Part shown: piece by piece, positions 1-9,660 of the stretch
Position numbering within the stretch: position 1 is the first letter of the stretch
How the letters are laid out: each line of letters starts with the position of its first letter
Assembly: GCA_036940085.1 (NCBI GenBank)
Contig: JALLBK010000036.1
Location: 1 to 52,298, forward strand
Direction of reading: 5' to 3'
Source of the DNA: Discostella pseudostelligera
Lineage: Eukaryota > Bacillariophyta > Thalassiosirophyceae > Thalassiosirales > Thalassiosiraceae
DNA: 52,298 nt
Position numbers and translations under genes: made by a program
Notes under the pieces: generated by a model
Database searches by the model: none
Told to the model about the DNA's origin: nothing
What the model saw: the letters and a program-made list of their open reading frames with translations, nothing else

Positions 1-1035
1 CTCCTCATCATCGTCAGCAACCGAATGCAATCCAAAACTTTGACTCAGTGCAAAGCTTACTCCACCTCCATTGCCACCCAAACTTGGCAATTGGGTCAAA
101 TTCCCATGATCTTGATTGATAGTATCTCGATTATTGCCAATCATCTGATTGTGGGGATGATTCCTATAATACTCCTTATATTGGGTATTGGTGGTATGAT
201 CCTCGCCTATTCGTACCCACTCCGTATCCCCGTCGGGATAGCGCAGTAGATGCTCACCGGTGTGAATATCGTATTGTTGTACGTCGGCAATATACCATTG
301 GGAGTCGACGGGCCAGAAGACTCGTACTTTTTTACCCGTCATGCAGGAGGCGCAGTATCTGTTTTAGTGAGTGGATTGTTCGATTGAGAGAGAGGGAGAG
401 AAAAGGGAGAGAGTGTGATGCAAAGATGGGGAACGATGATGGCATGAGAAGATTGTTATTGAATAAAGGGCAAGGCAACAAATCTCAACAATCGAAATTG
501 TCCAAGATCAAGATGTGACGATTGATGCTGTCAACTATCACCACAACCCAAACAATCGACGACACCCCACACTTCAAACAAACACCAGAGAGAAAGTAAT
601 TGGAAACATACCNTCTTCTTCTTCTTCTGGATCTTCAAACAATAACAAAGGACCAGTGGAGGGACCTTCGGATTTGCCACATCCGGCACATCGACTACAG
701 CTGCTAGTGTTACTGTTGATGTTGGTGACGTTGTTGGTGGTGTAGTGTGGCGGCGGTGATGTTGTTGTTGATGAGATTGCCGGATGTCGCGGAGGATGAT
801 TCATTGGTGGTGGGACAGAAGCGGCAACATCATTTGTGTCATCGGCGGCGTTGGCGGTAGTTTTAGTAGATGCCACCGAATTTGTGACTGCAGGTGCAGA
901 CGCAGCTGCAGCAGCATGATCAATCTTTTGCTTCTTGGCCTTTTTGGTTTGCGGCTGCGGCTGTTGCCCAGCATGATCGGGCAGGTTGGTGTTGGCGGCG
1001 GTAGTGTCGCGACCTGAGCTACTCTGCACCGCCAT
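1..1035 (-). CDS. Cys-rich zinc-binding plus Tudor-like domain protein (partial, runs off left edge)
   Basis: Exon 1 is 1035-612 with a strong start context (ATCATGG). Exon 2 is 358-1 and stays open to the window edge. Exon 1 encodes a low-complexity Ala/Thr/Pro-rich segment with a basic KKAKKQK stretch (possible nuclear signal), then a cysteine cluster CSRCAGCGKSEG. Exon 2 begins YCASCMTGKK, which would supply the remaining CxxC pair of a zinc site. It continues VRVFWPVDSQWY..YPDGDTEW, the hydrophobic and aromatic pattern of Tudor/PWWP-like modules. The intron (611-359) has GTATGT and CAG ends. The join is out of frame by one base as written. An N at 613, inside a CTT microsatellite, lies just before the donor, so the local length is uncertain. 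Chromatin or methyl-mark reading is inferred from the Tudor-like fold only. No close family name is claimed. Confidence 0.6.
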
Positions 1036-1886
1036 GATTCTTCAATGTTCAGATCCGACGGTAGTGCGTAGTAATTGTTGGAACACTGACGATGTGACGA
1101 TTGACGACGACGACGATGCTTGGATAGGCGTAGAGGGATAGGTATTCAACGACGCGACCCTTCAACTACCGCTCTTCCTATGGACGACGATGAACCGATG
1201 CCGATGCCGAAGGGTCGATTGGTGATGAGTTGAACTGCTTTTGGTTTTGGGTTTGCCTTTGGGTTTGGCTCTTCGGATGGATTTGATTGTTCGAACGGTT
1301 GTTTTCGTTTTTGTTTTGTGGTGTTCTTGTGATTTGCTTGCTTTGGTGCATTCTTCTCTTCTTGTGCTTTGTTGCCCCTTGCGCAGCTTGTGGTTGTGGG
1401 TGAAGAAGAGCAAAGAAGTGCGTTGAGGATGGACCGTTGAGAGCCCGCCAGCCCAACCAAATCTTAACTCCTCTGTGGATTCGTGTAGGAGGAGTACTTC
1501 TCGTAGACCTCGTAGGCGAGTACCAGTTTTCTCGCATTTGAATTTCTTAGAATCAAGAATGGGCCTTTCTTCAACTTCCCGCCAAAAATGAGATTACACG
1601 TGGCAGAGATTTGGCGGGAAAGAAAGGACTCGACTCCACAAACTTACACGTGGAGATCGACTTCTTGAACTTCCACGCGGCAGAGGTTGAGATACGCGGC
1701 CGACGCAACTCGAGGAGGCTCGATCGAGGCTGACGATGAAGATGATGAAATGCGGCCATGAATCGGGAGATTGGATGAAATATTGTACTGTTGTTGCTAA
1801 TCGGACATCTAGTATATCAAAAAAACACCTCTTCAACGTTACACTTGCATCGATGATCATCTCTACGTTCCATTCACTGAACAACT
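1036..1886. promoter_or_regulatory. Upstream region of the Tudor-like gene with paired inverted E2F-type sites
   Basis: No convincing gene lies here. TTCCCGCCAAAAA at 1576-1588 and TTTGGCGGGAA at 1610-1620 are inverted copies of the classical E2F core. CACGTGG (G-box) occurs at 1597-1603 and again at 1647-1653. The sites are about 550-600 bp upstream of the minus-strand start at 1035 and about 270 bp beyond the stop of the next gene. Which gene they serve is unknown. Confidence 0.45.
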
Positions 1887-3113
1887 TTACTCCAGCGTTA
1901 CAACGCCGACATAATTTGCGTGGAACGAACCAAGATACAGTTTCCCATTATGCTCAGTAACTCCAGTAACCGTAGATACATCTCTCCCATCAGGGTCCTG
2001 AAATATCCGTATGATAAGAGCTGGACTGTTCTCATCGCCTGGGTGTATTTCTGCGGCGGCTCCATACTGTAGAACCTTGGGTGCCAATGACTTTGGAAGC
2101 ATCATCAAGAATGAGCGAATGGGCCGACCAATCCATGTAGGCATTGCAAATATTGCACCCACCAATGGGTCCATTGGTGTAGCGATGGCAACATAGCATA
2201 ATCCACTCTGGAACGAACAATCCACTCCATCTAGAAATCCTGGAAAGTTATCCAGTATCCTCTCCGGTTTCGCTCCCTCCTCATTGAGCGGATACTTCAT
2301 CACACTTCCTTCAAAAGTAGATGTATAAAGAACATAGGTTTCATCTGCATTCACTGCCACACCATTGGTAAATGCCCCCCCGGTCGCGAGAATGTCCACC
2401 TTCCCCGTCTCGGGAATGTACCGCAATAACCGTCCAGTTCGTTTTCCACGAACACCCTCCACCTTGGACGCATACATAATATCCCATAATCCCGATTTTA
2501 CATCTCGATCGGATTTGACATCACTTGCATCCGAGAAATAGACATGTCCCGTCCTTGGTCCAATGTCGACATCATCGGCATAATTTATGGAAGACCATGA
2601 TCCATCTTCCAGTTGGACACGAGAGGCAACTAGTTCCACATATGGCTTTGTTGTTGTTGTTGTTGTTGTTGAATCGGCAAAGTATAGACAGCCATTTTTG
2701 TCAAATTTCCCTCCCAGAGGTGCACCCACTCCCAAGTCAGCAATTTCCGTCGACTTGGCTGTCATGATGGAAGAAGATTCTTCACCATTCGCTCCTTTCA
2801 TTGGTTCAAAGTCCGTAAGTGACACCAACTTTGCGTTCTCATTCATAATGTACATTTTGCCATGATTGTCAAAGATGATTGTTTCGGAATGCACCAATAA
2901 TGGCACCTGACCTTCATGGACTTTGCGTTCATAGATCTTGGTTAATTTCCCACTCGACAAACGTAGACTAGTATTGCTGGGATCAACCTTTGACATTGCT
3001 GGACGATGTTGTGGTGGGATTTCGACGGCATATCCATGTGGGAAGAGATGTGGTTCGAAGGTGCGGGCCAGTGTGGCGATGGCGATGACGATGATGGATA
3101 ACAAGATTTTCAT
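1887..3113 (-). CDS. Strictosidine synthase-like / APMAP-type beta-propeller protein, secreted or membrane-anchored
   Basis: Single-exon gene of 408 residues. Residues 1-17 form a hydrophobic signal peptide or anchor (MKILLSIIVIAIATLA). The core matches the strictosidine-synthase-like family: YFADS and GHVYFSDASD, then TGRLLRYIPETG, then the diagnostic TNGVAVNADETYVL turn. The C-terminal GVTEHNGKLYLGSFHANYVGVV completes the six-bladed propeller. A poly-Thr run (residues about 150-156, a GTT repeat near 2651-2671) sits in a loop. In animals and plants most such proteins are hydrolase-like (arylesterase or lactonase) or of unknown activity. Alkaloid synthesis should not be assumed. It is divergent with the Ala/Glu-rich gene at 3649 and shares its 535-bp promoter. 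The fold assignment is secure, the substrate unknown. Confidence 0.85.
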   Translation of the reverse strand: MKILLSIIVIAIATLARTFEPHLFPHGYAVEIPPQHRPAMSKVDPSNTSLRLSSGKLTKIYERKVHEGQVPLLVHSETIIFDNHGKMYIMNENAKLVSLTDFEPMKGANGEESSSIMTAKSTEIADLGVGAPLGGKFDKNGCLYFADSTTTTTTTKPYVELVASRVQLEDGSWSSINYADDVDIGPRTGHVYFSDASDVKSDRDVKSGLWDIMYASKVEGVRGKRTGRLLRYIPETGKVDILATGGAFTNGVAVNADETYVLYTSTFEGSVMKYPLNEEGAKPERILDNFPGFLDGVDCSFQSGLCYVAIATPMDPLVGAIFAMPTWIGRPIRSFLMMLPKSLAPKVLQYGAAAEIHPGDENSPALIIRIFQDPDGRDVSTVTGVTEHNGKLYLGSFHANYVGVVTLE

Positions 3114-3648
3114 GGTAGCCTACTTGAAATACACAATCGAGTTGATAGGATGATAAGACCGATGTCTAACAGTAGATATAGTAGCGTTTGACGAGGAAGA
3201 TATTATCTCTTTATCGATGCCTTAGGGCGTATCGTAGTAGTATCGCACTACCATACCCATATGTTGCCGCCGATGTCCATGGTCTGAAGGTCCGTGGTCC
3301 GTGATGTCCGTGATGTTATGCGTGATGGTGATTGGTGAGATCCTGTGAGATCTTTTGCGAACTCCGGGCGACTGCCACGAACAAGGTTCAATGTCCAAAG
3401 ATCTTGCTGACGTGTGCAAGAAAGATTTCACGAGAAAGAATGGATCCATTCTGTCTCGCTGTGACGTCAACCCAGAAATCAGCGAATCCGATTTCCCTCC
3501 GACTCTGATCTCGAAATCCTTCCTTACCATGATATTTTTGTTCTCCATCCCCGCCGAAGCCACCCCCCTATCATCGACCTCGTCAGGTGCTTTGTTGAAC
3601 CATCATTATTTCATTTCGAGTACTATTTGCACACCGTTTTTCATCGCC
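3114..3648. promoter_or_regulatory. Divergent promoter with a perfect TGACGTCA (CRE/bZIP) palindrome
   Basis: The 535 bp lie between start codons of divergent genes (3113 minus, 3649 plus). TGACGTCA is at 3462-3469, 180 bp before the plus-strand start. TGACGT-type elements are known CO2/cAMP-responsive sites in diatom promoters. Use here is inference. A weak open frame reads into the plus gene from 3355, but the signal peptide at 3649 argues against starting there. Confidence 0.4.
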
Positions 3649-4218
3649 ATGCCTCGATACACATCCCTCCTCCTCCTCGTAGCTATTGCATGCGCCACCA
3701 CAACTTTGACGTTTGCGGAGGAAGCCGCTGCCGTAGCGGCAGAGACAGCAACTGAGCCAGCGGCGGCGGAGGGTGAAGCGGCTGTGGCGGAAGGAGACAA
3801 GAAGGACGAAGCGGCGGCTGCAGAGGGTGAAGCGGCAGCAGTTGATGGTGAAGCGAAAGACGAAGCGGCGGCTGCAGAGGGCGAAGCAGTAGAAGCAGTT
3901 GAGGGCGATGCGAAAGACGAAGCCGCGGCTGCAGAGGGCGATGCGGCAGTAGCAGAGGGCGCAGCAAAAGATGAAGCAAAGGGAGAAGCCGGTGCACCGG
4001 AGGGTGATGCGAAGAAGGACGAGGAGAAGGACAAAGAAGGTGCCGCTAAGGATGAAGCAGCACCTGCCGCCGAGGCAGGCGCAGCAAAGGATGCTAATGC
4101 TACTAGTGCTACTGCTGAGGGAGCTACCACAAGCGGCGCATCACCGTATTCCGTGACTACCACTGCTGCTGCGTTTGCCATGGTGGCTACGGGTGCGATG
4201 GGTGTCATGGTCTTTTAA
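3649..4218 (+). CDS. Secreted Ala/Glu-rich repeat protein with C-terminal hydrophobic tail (possible GPI anchor)
   Basis: 189 residues. The start at 3649 was chosen because the first 23 residues form a classic signal peptide (MPRYTSLLLLVAIACATTTL then TFA), in a good CGCCATG context. The mature part is almost entirely Ala, Glu, Asp, Lys and Gly, built on KDEAAAAEGEA-like units. At DNA level the unit starting GACGAAGCGGCGGCTGCAGA recurs at 3805, 3859 and 3916 (periods 54 and 57 bp), a coding minisatellite that probably varies in copy number. The last about 25 residues are hydrophobic (TTTAAAFAMVATGAMGVMVF), preceded by small residues SGAS, as in a GPI-attachment signal. A transmembrane tail is the alternative. 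The sequence suggests an acidic cell-surface or frustule-associated protein. There is no recognised enzymatic domain. Confidence 0.7.
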   Translation: MPRYTSLLLLVAIACATTTLTFAEEAAAVAAETATEPAAAEGEAAVAEGDKKDEAAAAEGEAAAVDGEAKDEAAAAEGEAVEAVEGDAKDEAAAAEGDAAVAEGAAKDEAKGEAGAPEGDAKKDEEKDKEGAAKDEAAPAAEAGAAKDANATSATAEGATTSGASPYSVTTTAAAFAMVATGAMGVMVF

Positions 4219-5719
4219 TTGTGCTTTGAGACTGTCATGTGATTATGAAAGAATTGCGAGACGCTCAGGTATCAGTTATGACACGAGATGTGACGAGGCA
4301 CCTTGAAATTAAACAATCTTTAGTACTGCGCTATAAAAATCGTAGTCTCGCCAGTATTAACAATTACGTTAGGCAATATCGTGTAGACAAACAGCCGGCA
4401 TTATTGTATACTGTATCTTATTCCAAATGGTAAAAGACAATTCAGTCTCATCAGTCTCATCAACCATCACTCGTAATGAATTTAGTAAAATGGCTGCATC
4501 CACGGCACGTACAATCGGTTATCGTCGCATGAATACCTTGACCAAATCACGTTTCATGTACTTCGCATAGACAAAGCCAACTAATCTACCAATTGTCGAT
4601 GCAATGTAGCTAGCGACTGTGCAACGTGTGTATACTGACATCTCCCGGCAATATTGATGTGAAGACAAATCCCGATGAGTACAGATGTCGAAACGAGTAG
4701 TGCGATGTAGGAAAAGACACCCAAGATTGGGTGACTCATTATCCAACGCACGAAATTGATAATGTTCGAGGAAATGCAGCCCGTACGTAGGATTAATATA
4801 TCGAGAAGTACTGGTGATGTTGAGAGGACGACAAGGAGTGAGCAGTGTGCATAGCTCCTTTTTCCATGATCTTCGTACTAAAAGTGAAACAATTCTTTGA
4901 TAATGTGCTCCTCTGATCGATGCTGTTGATGGTGGTGATTATGATGTGACTGCACATTTGTGGATGTCTTGTAATTATTGGCAAGCAGAATCGTTCTCCT
5001 CATCATCGGGCTTTTGTAGGGGGTGCTAATATTAATATTGCCGTTGACGTTGATGTTGTCGTTGTTACTGATGCTGAGGTTGTTGCCATCGTCGTCGTCG
5101 ACTAGACTGTTGCTGCTGCACTCATCTTCTTTACCGCCCTCAACTTTAGCATTTAGTTTTTAGAGGCACGTTGTTGCTTCTTCGTCGGATCCGCCACTCG
5201 CTTATTCGACGTCCATTTCTTCATGTTCATGAAGCTGCCCTTGTGTTTTCAATTTTTCCTTCTCATCGCCCAATGTTCTCTTACTCGACACTGATAGAGA
5301 TAATACTTCTATCTGACAACAATAATATTATGATTGTCATAACCAATAGCAGCGTTCAGTCTATGTTCATGGTCATCATGTTCATGTTGTGTTGATTCAC
5401 AACAACAACATCACTAAGGGCTACTACTTATCTCCGTTCGGATTTATTTCTCGTGTTTGGGCCATTCTCTTGAAGGATTTTCTTGCCAACTTATTGACTC
5501 TCCTGAGGAACTCAGTAAATATCCAAATTCAAATTTGTCTATTTAGAACAACATTACTTACGGATGTGTGTCTCTCTCCTTCCATTCACATCCATTATTT
5601 TATCTCCAAGGCTCCATCACTCCATCTCGCACAATGACCGCGACCGCCGCTGCCCGCCGACATACCTAGCTACCGCTATCGTAGCATCGAAGTCAATTAC
5701 TGATTATGCGGCAAGCATC
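4219..5719. other. Gene-free stretch, no supported feature
   Basis: About 1.5 kb between the Ala/Glu-rich gene and the GT92 gene. Only short frames without coding character occur, such as one on the minus strand at 4746-4519. A GTT/GTC-rich simple-sequence stretch lies near 5040-5110. Part of 5170-5719 is presumably the 5' leader and promoter of the GT92 gene. No tRNA, repeat family or E2F-type site was seen. Confidence 0.4.
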
Positions 5720-7527
5720 ATGGATGTCCGGAAGCAAAAGGACAACCACTGCCCACCAACCACTACGATATGGTGCGAAGCATTCCAATGTACCATAGCA
5801 GAGGAGGAGATCGTCATGGCTGGCGTGCCGACAGGAAAAATAAAGTACTTACCAACGGTGCAACGATCAATTCGTCCAACATATAATAGGAAGGACAAAT
5901 CAAGGTTGATGCTGGGCACGTTCATGTTCGCACTTGTCGTCTATCAGCAATATTCAAGTTGGTGGATGATGCTCCTCGGGTCGTCGATGATGATGCAGAC
6001 GATCGATCTAGGAAGAACGGCACCGCCAACAAATCAAAACGACCGTAACCTACCACACCATTCTTTCTCGGCATTAGTCCCAATGTCAGCTGTTTCCGAA
6101 GCCGAACGGCAAGTCATTCCAGGCACATTTAACTATGGATATTCCGCCAGCACTGCAAACGACACATCCTCCTCCGCACTAGTAATCACTGGTGCTTCGA
6201 TTTCAGGCGACTATCACTCCTCCTCCTCCTCCAACAGTACACTTTGGATTCAGTTATTTGTGTCGGCGAGAAAGTTCTTCGAAACGACGGTAGCAATGGA
6301 TGCTTGCTACTCTCGTGATGAAAACATACAAAAAGAGGATGTGCAACCATGGGATGAAGTGAAGAATGAAACATTCTTATGTCGAATCGGCACACGTAAG
6401 GCATATTTTGAGTTGATGCCGTCCAATGGTGTGGATGGAAATACCAATGAATTGATTCAAGTTTGGAGATGCCCCCTGTATGATGGTGGTTCAAATCACT
6501 CGAATATTCTATCAGATTATGATTTCCAAGCGTTTCATCGGCATATGCATGACGATGGAATGGCATTACCCATTGAGGTTCTACACAAGCGTGCAGGTAA
6601 AGAAGATGAAGACACTATTCCAGTGCTGGTGAAAATGTTCCTCCCGATATACGAGCCAACCATTGGGATTCATCGAATACGTTCCGATTTGCCAGCGGGT
6701 AAACCTTTCCTGAGTCAACGTCACAACATCACGCTATGTGTCGTATCTCATGTCAATGCCATTTCGCATTGGAATGAGTACATCCGATATCACACTGATA
6801 TCATTGGTATTGATCATATTCACATGGGATTGTACACAACCTTTGGTGAAGGACAGAGAGACAAGACAAATCAGTTGTACAAAGTAATCAATCGAAATTT
6901 CAAGCACGATATTGACGAAGGAGCACTGTTGGTATCAGCTCTTTGGGATGATGATTTTGACATAAATTGTCCCGATCAAGAGTTTCCTAAAGTGAATTTC
7001 TACCAACAGTGTCTTTATCGAGCCAAGAGCACATCGGAATTCGTTGCTACTTGGGATCTGGACGAATACTTCCTTTTCCATAATTTGGACGATTCGAAGA
7101 AACAACTGAATTTGCCTGCATTTCTAAGAGGAATCGAACATCCACAATGCCATGATTGGTGTTTTGTTAGTGTTTTGTTACAATGAAAAGTTCTTTGGCA
7201 GGATTCGACGATGGCAATACTGGCACTGGATTGGTGGCGTTTGAGTATCTGAAGCGAATCAAGGAAACAGACACTACTTGGCAAAAAAGCATCAGCCGAA
7301 CGAAGAATGTATTTCTCAATAGTTATCACACGCCTGGCGCATGCCTTCCACCAGGAAGTAGAGATTTGGCAAACACTGTTGCCATTGAACCTTCCGATGA
7401 TGGTGAATGTGGCTTTTACATTGACGAAGCTATCATGGTTCACGCTCGAGGTATGCAATATGGAGAACATGAACTTGAAGACGAGGATACTGTTCAGAAT
7501 GAACTGCTTGATGCGCTCTTAAGATAA
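5720..7527 (+). CDS. Family 92-type glycosyltransferase, frame interrupted by an 11-bp tandem duplication
   Basis: Type II membrane layout: a short basic N-terminus, a hydrophobic anchor near residues 60-85 (MLGTFMFALVVYQQYSSWWM), a Ser/Asn-rich stem, then a GT92 (DUF23) catalytic domain. Diagnostic parts are NITLCVVSHVNAISHWNEYI, YQQCLYRAK and ATWDLDEYF, where DLD is the metal-binding DxD. It probably transfers sugars to N-glycans or surface glycans in the Golgi. The frame runs from 5720 (or 5816, another good start) to about 7170 and resumes in another frame to 7527. Between them TGTTTTGTTAG (7160-7170) is followed directly by TGTTTTGTTAC (7171-7181). Removing one copy gives a continuous domain. 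I found no GT-AG intron that repairs the frame. It may be a pseudogene, an allele or an assembly error. Its stop is only 3 bp from that of the opposite-strand gene. Confidence 0.75.
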
Positions 7528-7530
7528 TAG

Positions 7531-8025
7531 TCAATGTGCTGTCAGACCACTGAAACTTTTGTCGAGAATAGTACTGCCGAGAGACTCGTAATATGCACAG
7601 CAGAAAGGAGTTGGTTTTACTTCTAATATGCTACTTATGTTCTTCGATCCAATTAGAAGTTCATCTCTGAATGCCAACCAGCAACCAGTATCCTCTCTCG
7701 GGATCGGATGACGGGAAAGAGATATTACCTCCATTTTTTTTGCATGCGAAAGACAGTCGAAATACCTTTCCATCGATCTATCAAACATTAATAGTTGACA
7801 AGTAGTTGAGGAGTTATGCCATTTTGCAATGTGATGTACTCACATAATAGTTGACCTCTTGTTTGTGGGAGTGTTCCTACGTAGAACTTGGTACCAAAAA
7901 TCCTCCCTCCAGCACCAACTTTTCCACTTTTTGGCGAATAGCAGCAAATTACCCCCATCTCCAATCGTCACTTCACCGACCAATATCATCCCTTTGCCAA
8001 CCTCATCTTGATCCAGCGTTGTCAT
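7531..8025 (-). CDS. Small two-exon protein of unknown function (5' end uncertain)
   Basis: Exons 8025-7844 and 7777-7531 are joined by a 66-nt intron with GTGAGT and TAG ends, with splice phase preserved. This gives about 142 residues from the first ATG. The frame stays open about 100 bp further upstream to a stop near 8127, so an upstream exon is possible. The C-terminal half (MERYFDCLSHAKKMEV..TGCWLAFRDELLIG..FCCAYYESLG) has a balanced, folded-protein composition with several Cys and aromatic residues. I do not recognise the family. It is tail-to-tail with the GT92 gene, the stops separated by 3 bp, so the two 3' UTRs must overlap. It may be expressed normally or act partly as an antisense partner. 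Confidence 0.5.
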
Positions 8026-8099
8026 ATCAGTAATGGCAAAGTCTCCTAAGTCGTCTAATGCTGTCGGGGCGGCAAAAGGTGCGGCAGGTTCCACAGGTT

Positions 8100-9075
8100 T
8101 GAAGTCGAGAGGGAGGAAGCACCATCACATACTACTACCAACAATGACTACTACCGTCATCGTTGTCATCTACATCATCATCACACACAATGCACAGCAC
8201 GCTACTCCACTCACTGCCGAATCACCGCTGATGCAATAATGAACTGGTCGTTGTCGTCATCGTCGTCATGGTCGTCGTCGTCATCGTTGTCATCGTTGAT
8301 CGTCATCATCACTGCGATGCAACAATCACATCGTCATCATCATCGTCGTCATCATCGTCATTGTAAACAATCACATTGGTGTCACAAAGTCGACACGTCC
8401 GTTGACAAAGCCGACATGCCTGTCACCAATCCTTCACCTTCTCGTCGCGATAAGAGGCAAAAACAGGGTTCTCCAAACAAGTCTCCAATTAATATTCCAT
8501 CTACCAACAAGTCGCCATCAACCATCATCATCGTCATCATCGTCATTGTAAACAATCACATTGGTGTCACTGTCATCGTATCATTGCATAAAAAACAATC
8601 ACAACATCATCATCATTGACATGATGCAACAATCAAATTGTCGTTGTATCATCATCTTCATCATGCAACAACCGTATCATCACCCAACAATCAAATTCAT
8701 GCAACTATCAAATTGACGTCTTATGGTTATCGTCCTTATTTCATCATCGTTGTCATTGACATCACATCACGTGTGCAGCTCGCCATTGCAACAATCACAA
8801 CATCATGCAACAATCAAATCAATGGTTAATGCAACAATCACTTATTTATGAACGAAACAATCATCAACTCCGACCCATCATCATCATCATCATCATCATG
8901 ATCATGATGCAACAAATTGTCATCGTATCGTCATTGCCAATCGCCACTGCATCGCAACAATTAAGTCGCCATCATCACTGCATCGCCGCAACAATCAACT
9001 CGTTGTTGTATTGTCATCGTAATCACCACTATCATCTTCATCATGCAACAAATCTTCATCGTATTATTGGTGTTA
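8100..9075. repeat. Degenerate satellite-like array of ATCATCGTC and ATGCAACAATCA words
   Basis: Non-coding, dominated by CATCATCGT trinucleotide runs and the word ATGCAACAATCA with variants. A 38-bp segment at 8348-8385 is repeated identically at 8533-8570 (offset 185 bp), so an older tandem array is likely. Further diverged units begin near 8622, 8807, 8906 and 9045. Open frames here are His/Ile/Ser-rich by-products of the repeat. Confidence 0.65.
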
Positions 9076-9096
9076 ATTCAAGTATTATGTATTATG

Positions 9097-9144
9097 TGCG
9101 AGTAATAGTTAAAGTATTATTATGCGAGTAATAGTTAAAGTATT
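9097..9144. repeat. Two-copy 22-bp direct repeat, 26-bp period
   Basis: A 22-bp segment beginning TGCGAGTAATAGTTAAAG at 9097-9118 recurs exactly at 9123-9144, separated by ATTA. It lies at the edge of an AT-rich stretch (9060-9260) between the satellite-like array and the epimerase promoter. No function can be assigned. Confidence 0.7.
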
Positions 9145-9468
9145 GACTGAAACAAGAGGTCTACATAGGAATAGTACGATCGCGCGAACTAAGCAATAAT
9201 ACTTGTACTATTACAACTTACATTTCAAGTCTTATATGGTACTAATAATTAGAGTATTATCTCCCAAAAAGTTGATTCGGACAATGTGCACGTGGGAATA
9301 GTACTGAGCGACACCCCCCCTGAAAAGAGTTAAAGTGGAAAAGTAATAGTAGGTATATTTGTTTTTGCGCCCCACCTGAACGATAGCGTCTCAGGGTGAC
9401 CACTAGAGAGAGAGAGGACTTATTGTTTGGATTTTGTTGCGATGTTGGATGGAGGTGGTGGCTCGAGG

Positions 9469-9480
9469 TTCCCGCCAAAT
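9469..9480. promoter_or_regulatory. E2F-type site upstream of the epimerase gene
   Basis: TTCCCGCCAAAT lies 181 bp before the start codon at 9661. The intervening leader also carries CTCGTCTGTCCGTC twice (near 9505-9540). The E2F consensus match is visible; regulation is inferred. Confidence 0.4.
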
Positions 9481-9660
9481 CTTTGACTGTAAGATCTCAT
9501 CAGCTCGTCTGTCCGTCGACAATCTCGTCTGTCCGTCCCGGATGTCGAACGATGGTGACCCAAATGTCTCGGTCTGTTCGTCGCCGCGCTCGAATCTTCC
9601 CTCTCCAATGCGATCTCGCATCGCGGATCGCGGCACAAAAACACATAACACCGATGCACC

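Noticed and set aside
574..1537. Plus-strand frames and the minus frames at 1146-1537 near the Tudor-like gene
   Set aside because: They overlap a better supported exon or consist of low-complexity Lys/Asn/Gln runs without splice support or conserved pattern.
3355..3648. 98-residue N-terminal extension of the Ala/Glu-rich protein
   Set aside because: It would bury a clear signal peptide and run through the TGACGTCA promoter element.
4519..4746. 75-residue minus-strand frame with a hydrophobic stretch
   Set aside because: No neighbour exon, no recognisable family, and it is of chance length in AT-rich DNA.
7166..7201. 36-nt GTTAGT..CAG intron in the GT92 gene
   Set aside because: It leads into a frame with an early stop, is much shorter than other introns here, and the 11-bp tandem duplication explains the shift better.
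8239..9131. His/Ser/Ile-rich plus-strand frames
   Set aside because: Translations of CATCATCGT and AACAATCA repeats, not genes.
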